From a bacterium (lineage in GTDB: Bacteria; Bdellovibrionota_C; UBA2361; SZUA-149; JAEUWB01): a DNA stretch of 35,988 bases. Below are positions 34,218 through 35,988 of the stretch, in pieces. The position numbers and the translations under genes were made by a program. The stretch's first letter is position 1. Each line of letters begins with the position of its first letter. The notes below the pieces were generated by a model. That model was given only the letters and a program-made list of their open reading frames with translations. It was not told where the DNA came from and ran no database searches. Location: assembly GCA_016786595.1 (NCBI GenBank), contig JAEUWB010000034.1, positions 1 through 35,988 on the forward strand. The letters are read 5' to 3'.

Positions 34218-35106
34218 ACTCAGCATAAATTCTCGTGGCTTTACAATCATGGAAGTGATGCTTTCATCATTTCTCGGCTTAGTAGTACTCAGTGTCTCGT
34301 TTGGATCACTAATCAGTAATCGAGGAATTTTTAGGTTTGACTTACAGCGCTCGGCGATGAATCAGAATTTACGTGGTTCTCTAGATTTTGTCGGCACAAT
34401 GGTTCGCGAAGCTGGGGAAAATTTACCCAGCAATGTCCCTGCTGTCGAAATTATTGATGGCAATACAAATCCGGATCAGATGATCCTACGCAGAAATCTA
34501 ATTGATCAAGTTCTTAAAGTCTGCCAAGAAATAGAAAGTGGTTCTGCGACAAATCGAATTTATTTTGCGCTCAACGGTTCACCAGACACAGGCTGTATTC
34601 GCGCAAATAATTTAAGCATCTATGACGCCTGGCGAAGCTACCGACTCGCTCACGGTGGGACAGTTAAGGCTTTTCTGTATAATATCGTGACTCACGAAGG
34701 TGAGTTTGTTGACTATTCGAGTGAAACAGATACTGGAGCTGATCTCTATATTCAAAAAGATTCTGGCACTTTTCTCTACGATTACCCGGTCAATGCAGCC
34801 GCAGTCTATATTATCGAAGAGTGGCACTTTCGCATTGGCTCTTACCTCGGTCAGCCCAATTACTTACAAGTCATAGAAAACGGCGATATGGATAATATTC
34901 TAAATGTAATGTTTGGCATTCAAGAATTTAATGTGACAGCAATTTTGCAGGACAACACCACCCAAAGCAGCTTTGACCGTACAAATAATTGGAAGCTCTT
35001 GCGTGGCATTCGCATTCGACTTGGTGCACAGACGCAAACAAAATTAAAAAATGTCTCAAGTCAGCTTGAGGCTGAATACTTCCCTCGAAACATTCTCTCT
35101 GACTAA
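34201..35106 (+). CDS. Type IV pilus minor pilin, PilW/GspJ-like
   Basis: About 301 residues from the ATG at 34201, giving a 13-residue leader MPDLIKLSINSRG before FTIMEVMLSSFLGLVVLSVS with Glu at mature position 5. An upstream ATG at 34171 would add ten residues and lies deeper in pilV; neither has a clear ribosome site, so translation is probably coupled. The large C-terminal domain contains FVGTMVREAGENLP, the segment usual in PilW, and a C-terminal RGIRIRLGAQTQTKLKNVSS strand that is also PilW-like. It overlaps pilV by 17 bases. Confidence 0.82.
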   Translation: MPDLIKLSINSRGFTIMEVMLSSFLGLVVLSVSFGSLISNRGIFRFDLQRSAMNQNLRGSLDFVGTMVREAGENLPSNVPAVEIIDGNTNPDQMILRRNLIDQVLKVCQEIESGSATNRIYFALNGSPDTGCIRANNLSIYDAWRSYRLAHGGTVKAFLYNIVTHEGEFVDYSSETDTGADLYIQKDSGTFLYDYPVNAAAVYIIEEWHFRIGSYLGQPNYLQVIENGDMDNILNVMFGIQEFNVTAILQDNTTQSSFDRTNNWKLLRGIRIRLGAQTQTKLKNVSSQLEAEYFPRNILSD

Positions 35107-35112
35107 GGAAAT

Positions 35113-35988
35113 ATGCTACAGCGAAAACAAACTCAAGGCGGTTTTATTCTGGTCAGCACCTTAATGGTGATGTCTATTCTACTAACATTACTTGGAGCGT
35201 ATTTTTTTACGACCAACATTGAGCTCGTTAACGCGCGCTACCTTGGCCAGAATACTAAAGGGTTCTACGCCGCAGAAGCTGGACTTAATTTGCGTGCCGA
35301 GCATATCCGCGCACTTTTCCAAGGCTACAACCGCCCCACGGGCACAAGTCCAAATGCCACCGATCCCTGCGCAACAGGTAATGTAGGGGCAGGTGATTTT
35401 GCTTGTGTTTCCAACACAATCGAGCGCCATTCAGCAACTACATATGTCACCGAAGATCCGGGCAATCCTGTTTTAATTACGATTCCACCTGGTGAGCGCT
35501 TTCAGAATCTGAGCGCTCAGGAATATCGCTACGCAGTAAATTCTATCGGTAAAAGCCCAGACGATCGCACAGAAGCCCAGTTAGAATTACGTTTTAAGAG
35601 TAGGCTTGTTCCGATGTTTCAGTTTGCAGTTTTTTACAATAAGGACTTAGAAATCCTACCGGGCCCTTCGATGCAACTCAATGGCCCAGTGCACACCAAT
35701 GGCGACATTTATTTAAACACCAATACTCTTGACCCGGGTCTAAGAATTGACGGTCAGGTAACAACCGCTAAAGATGTCTACCGCGGAAGAAAGGATCAAG
35801 ATTTGTGTTTAACAAATAAAGTCCAGGTTAAAGACCCCTTAAATTATCGGCGCTTAATCGCAAGCTGCAGCACCCGCCGCCTAGTGCAAACTGCAGAATT
35901 AACCCCCTGGAATGGCATGATTCAGAATCATGTCTCCGAAGTTACAGTCCCCGACCCAGAAGAGTTCGATCCCACAGCAGGAGCAACA
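35113..35988 (+). CDS. Minor pilin PilX-like, cut by the window end
   Basis: The frame is open from the ATG at 35113 to the last base (292 codons seen). The start MLQRKQTQGGFILVSTLMVM and the hydrophobic SILLTLLGAYFFTT stretch fit the PilX N-terminal pattern. The usual Glu at mature position 5 is replaced by Ser. The FYAAEAGLNL motif just after the helix is characteristic of PilX proteins. AAGGAA lies six bases upstream, just after the pilW stop. In such operons pilY1 normally follows; it would lie beyond the window. Confidence 0.8.
   Translation, partial: MLQRKQTQGGFILVSTLMVMSILLTLLGAYFFTTNIELVNARYLGQNTKGFYAAEAGLNLRAEHIRALFQGYNRPTGTSPNATDPCATGNVGAGDFACVSNTIERHSATTYVTEDPGNPVLITIPPGERFQNLSAQEYRYAVNSIGKSPDDRTEAQLELRFKSRLVPMFQFAVFYNKDLEILPGPSMQLNGPVHTNGDIYLNTNTLDPGLRIDGQVTTAKDVYRGRKDQDLCLTNKVQVKDPLNYRRLIASCSTRRLVQTAELTPWNGMIQNHVSEVTVPDPEEFDPTAGAT

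Overview
The window comes from a Gram-negative bacterium with an LPS outer membrane. It carries lpxC, kdsA, kdsB, lptA, lptB and lptC, plus sigma-54 and type IV pilus minor pilins. The block kdsB-pyrG-kdsA-lptC-lptA-lptB-(lysC)-rpoN-hpf-rapZ resembles the arrangement I know from deltaproteobacterial-type lineages. I cannot place the organism more closely from sequence alone.

Left part (1-5.7 kb): the start of a DUF1972/GT4-type glycosyltransferase, a periplasmic DsbA-like protein with a strong terminator, and a REP-associated-type HUH (Y1) transposase with a REP-like hairpin repeat beside it. A leftward cluster follows: tRNA-Cys, fdxA, purA, and an unusual fusion of an NtrX-like phospho-receiver domain to a complete LpxC deacetylase.

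Accessory part (5.7-9.7 kb): sparse and heterogeneous. It holds a 1.1 kb stretch without a confident gene but with several hairpins and repeats, and an unknown gene that has a long leader hairpin and a nine-G tract. It also has further REP-like repeats, a protein whose C-terminal PH-x-RRGHWR motif recalls the anti-CRISPR AcrVA2 family, and the frameshifted remains of a glycosyltransferase.

Middle part (9.7-19.9 kb): a GT2 glycosyltransferase with a shortened first domain, coupled by a 4-base overlap to a CmoB tRNA methyltransferase. Then come an acidic low-complexity protein, a large multi-pass membrane protein, a tight terB-like / 2OG-oxygenase / dapD operon, a FadJ/FadB-type beta-oxidation enzyme, and a TIMP/NTR-like secreted protein followed by large inverted repeats.

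Right part (19.9-33.1 kb): a long, almost gap-free leftward housekeeping array, pcnB > membrane protein > kdsB > pyrG > kdsA > lptC > lptA > lptB > lysC > rpoN > hpf > rapZ > metK. It links KDO supply and activation (KdsA, KdsB, with CTP from PyrG), LPS export (LptABC), lysine-pathway entry (LysC; DapD lies elsewhere in the window), sigma-54, ribosome hibernation and SAM synthesis.

Far right (33.2-36 kb): a rightward minor-pilin operon (FimT/GspH, PilV, PilW, PilX-like, the last cut by the window edge). It is preceded by a near-perfect sigma-54 promoter and a perfect 5'-UTR hairpin.

The observations most worth following up are the receiver-LpxC fusion, the AcrVA2-like protein in its repeat-rich accessory segment, the REP-like/transposase pair, and the sigma-54 minor-pilin promoter.
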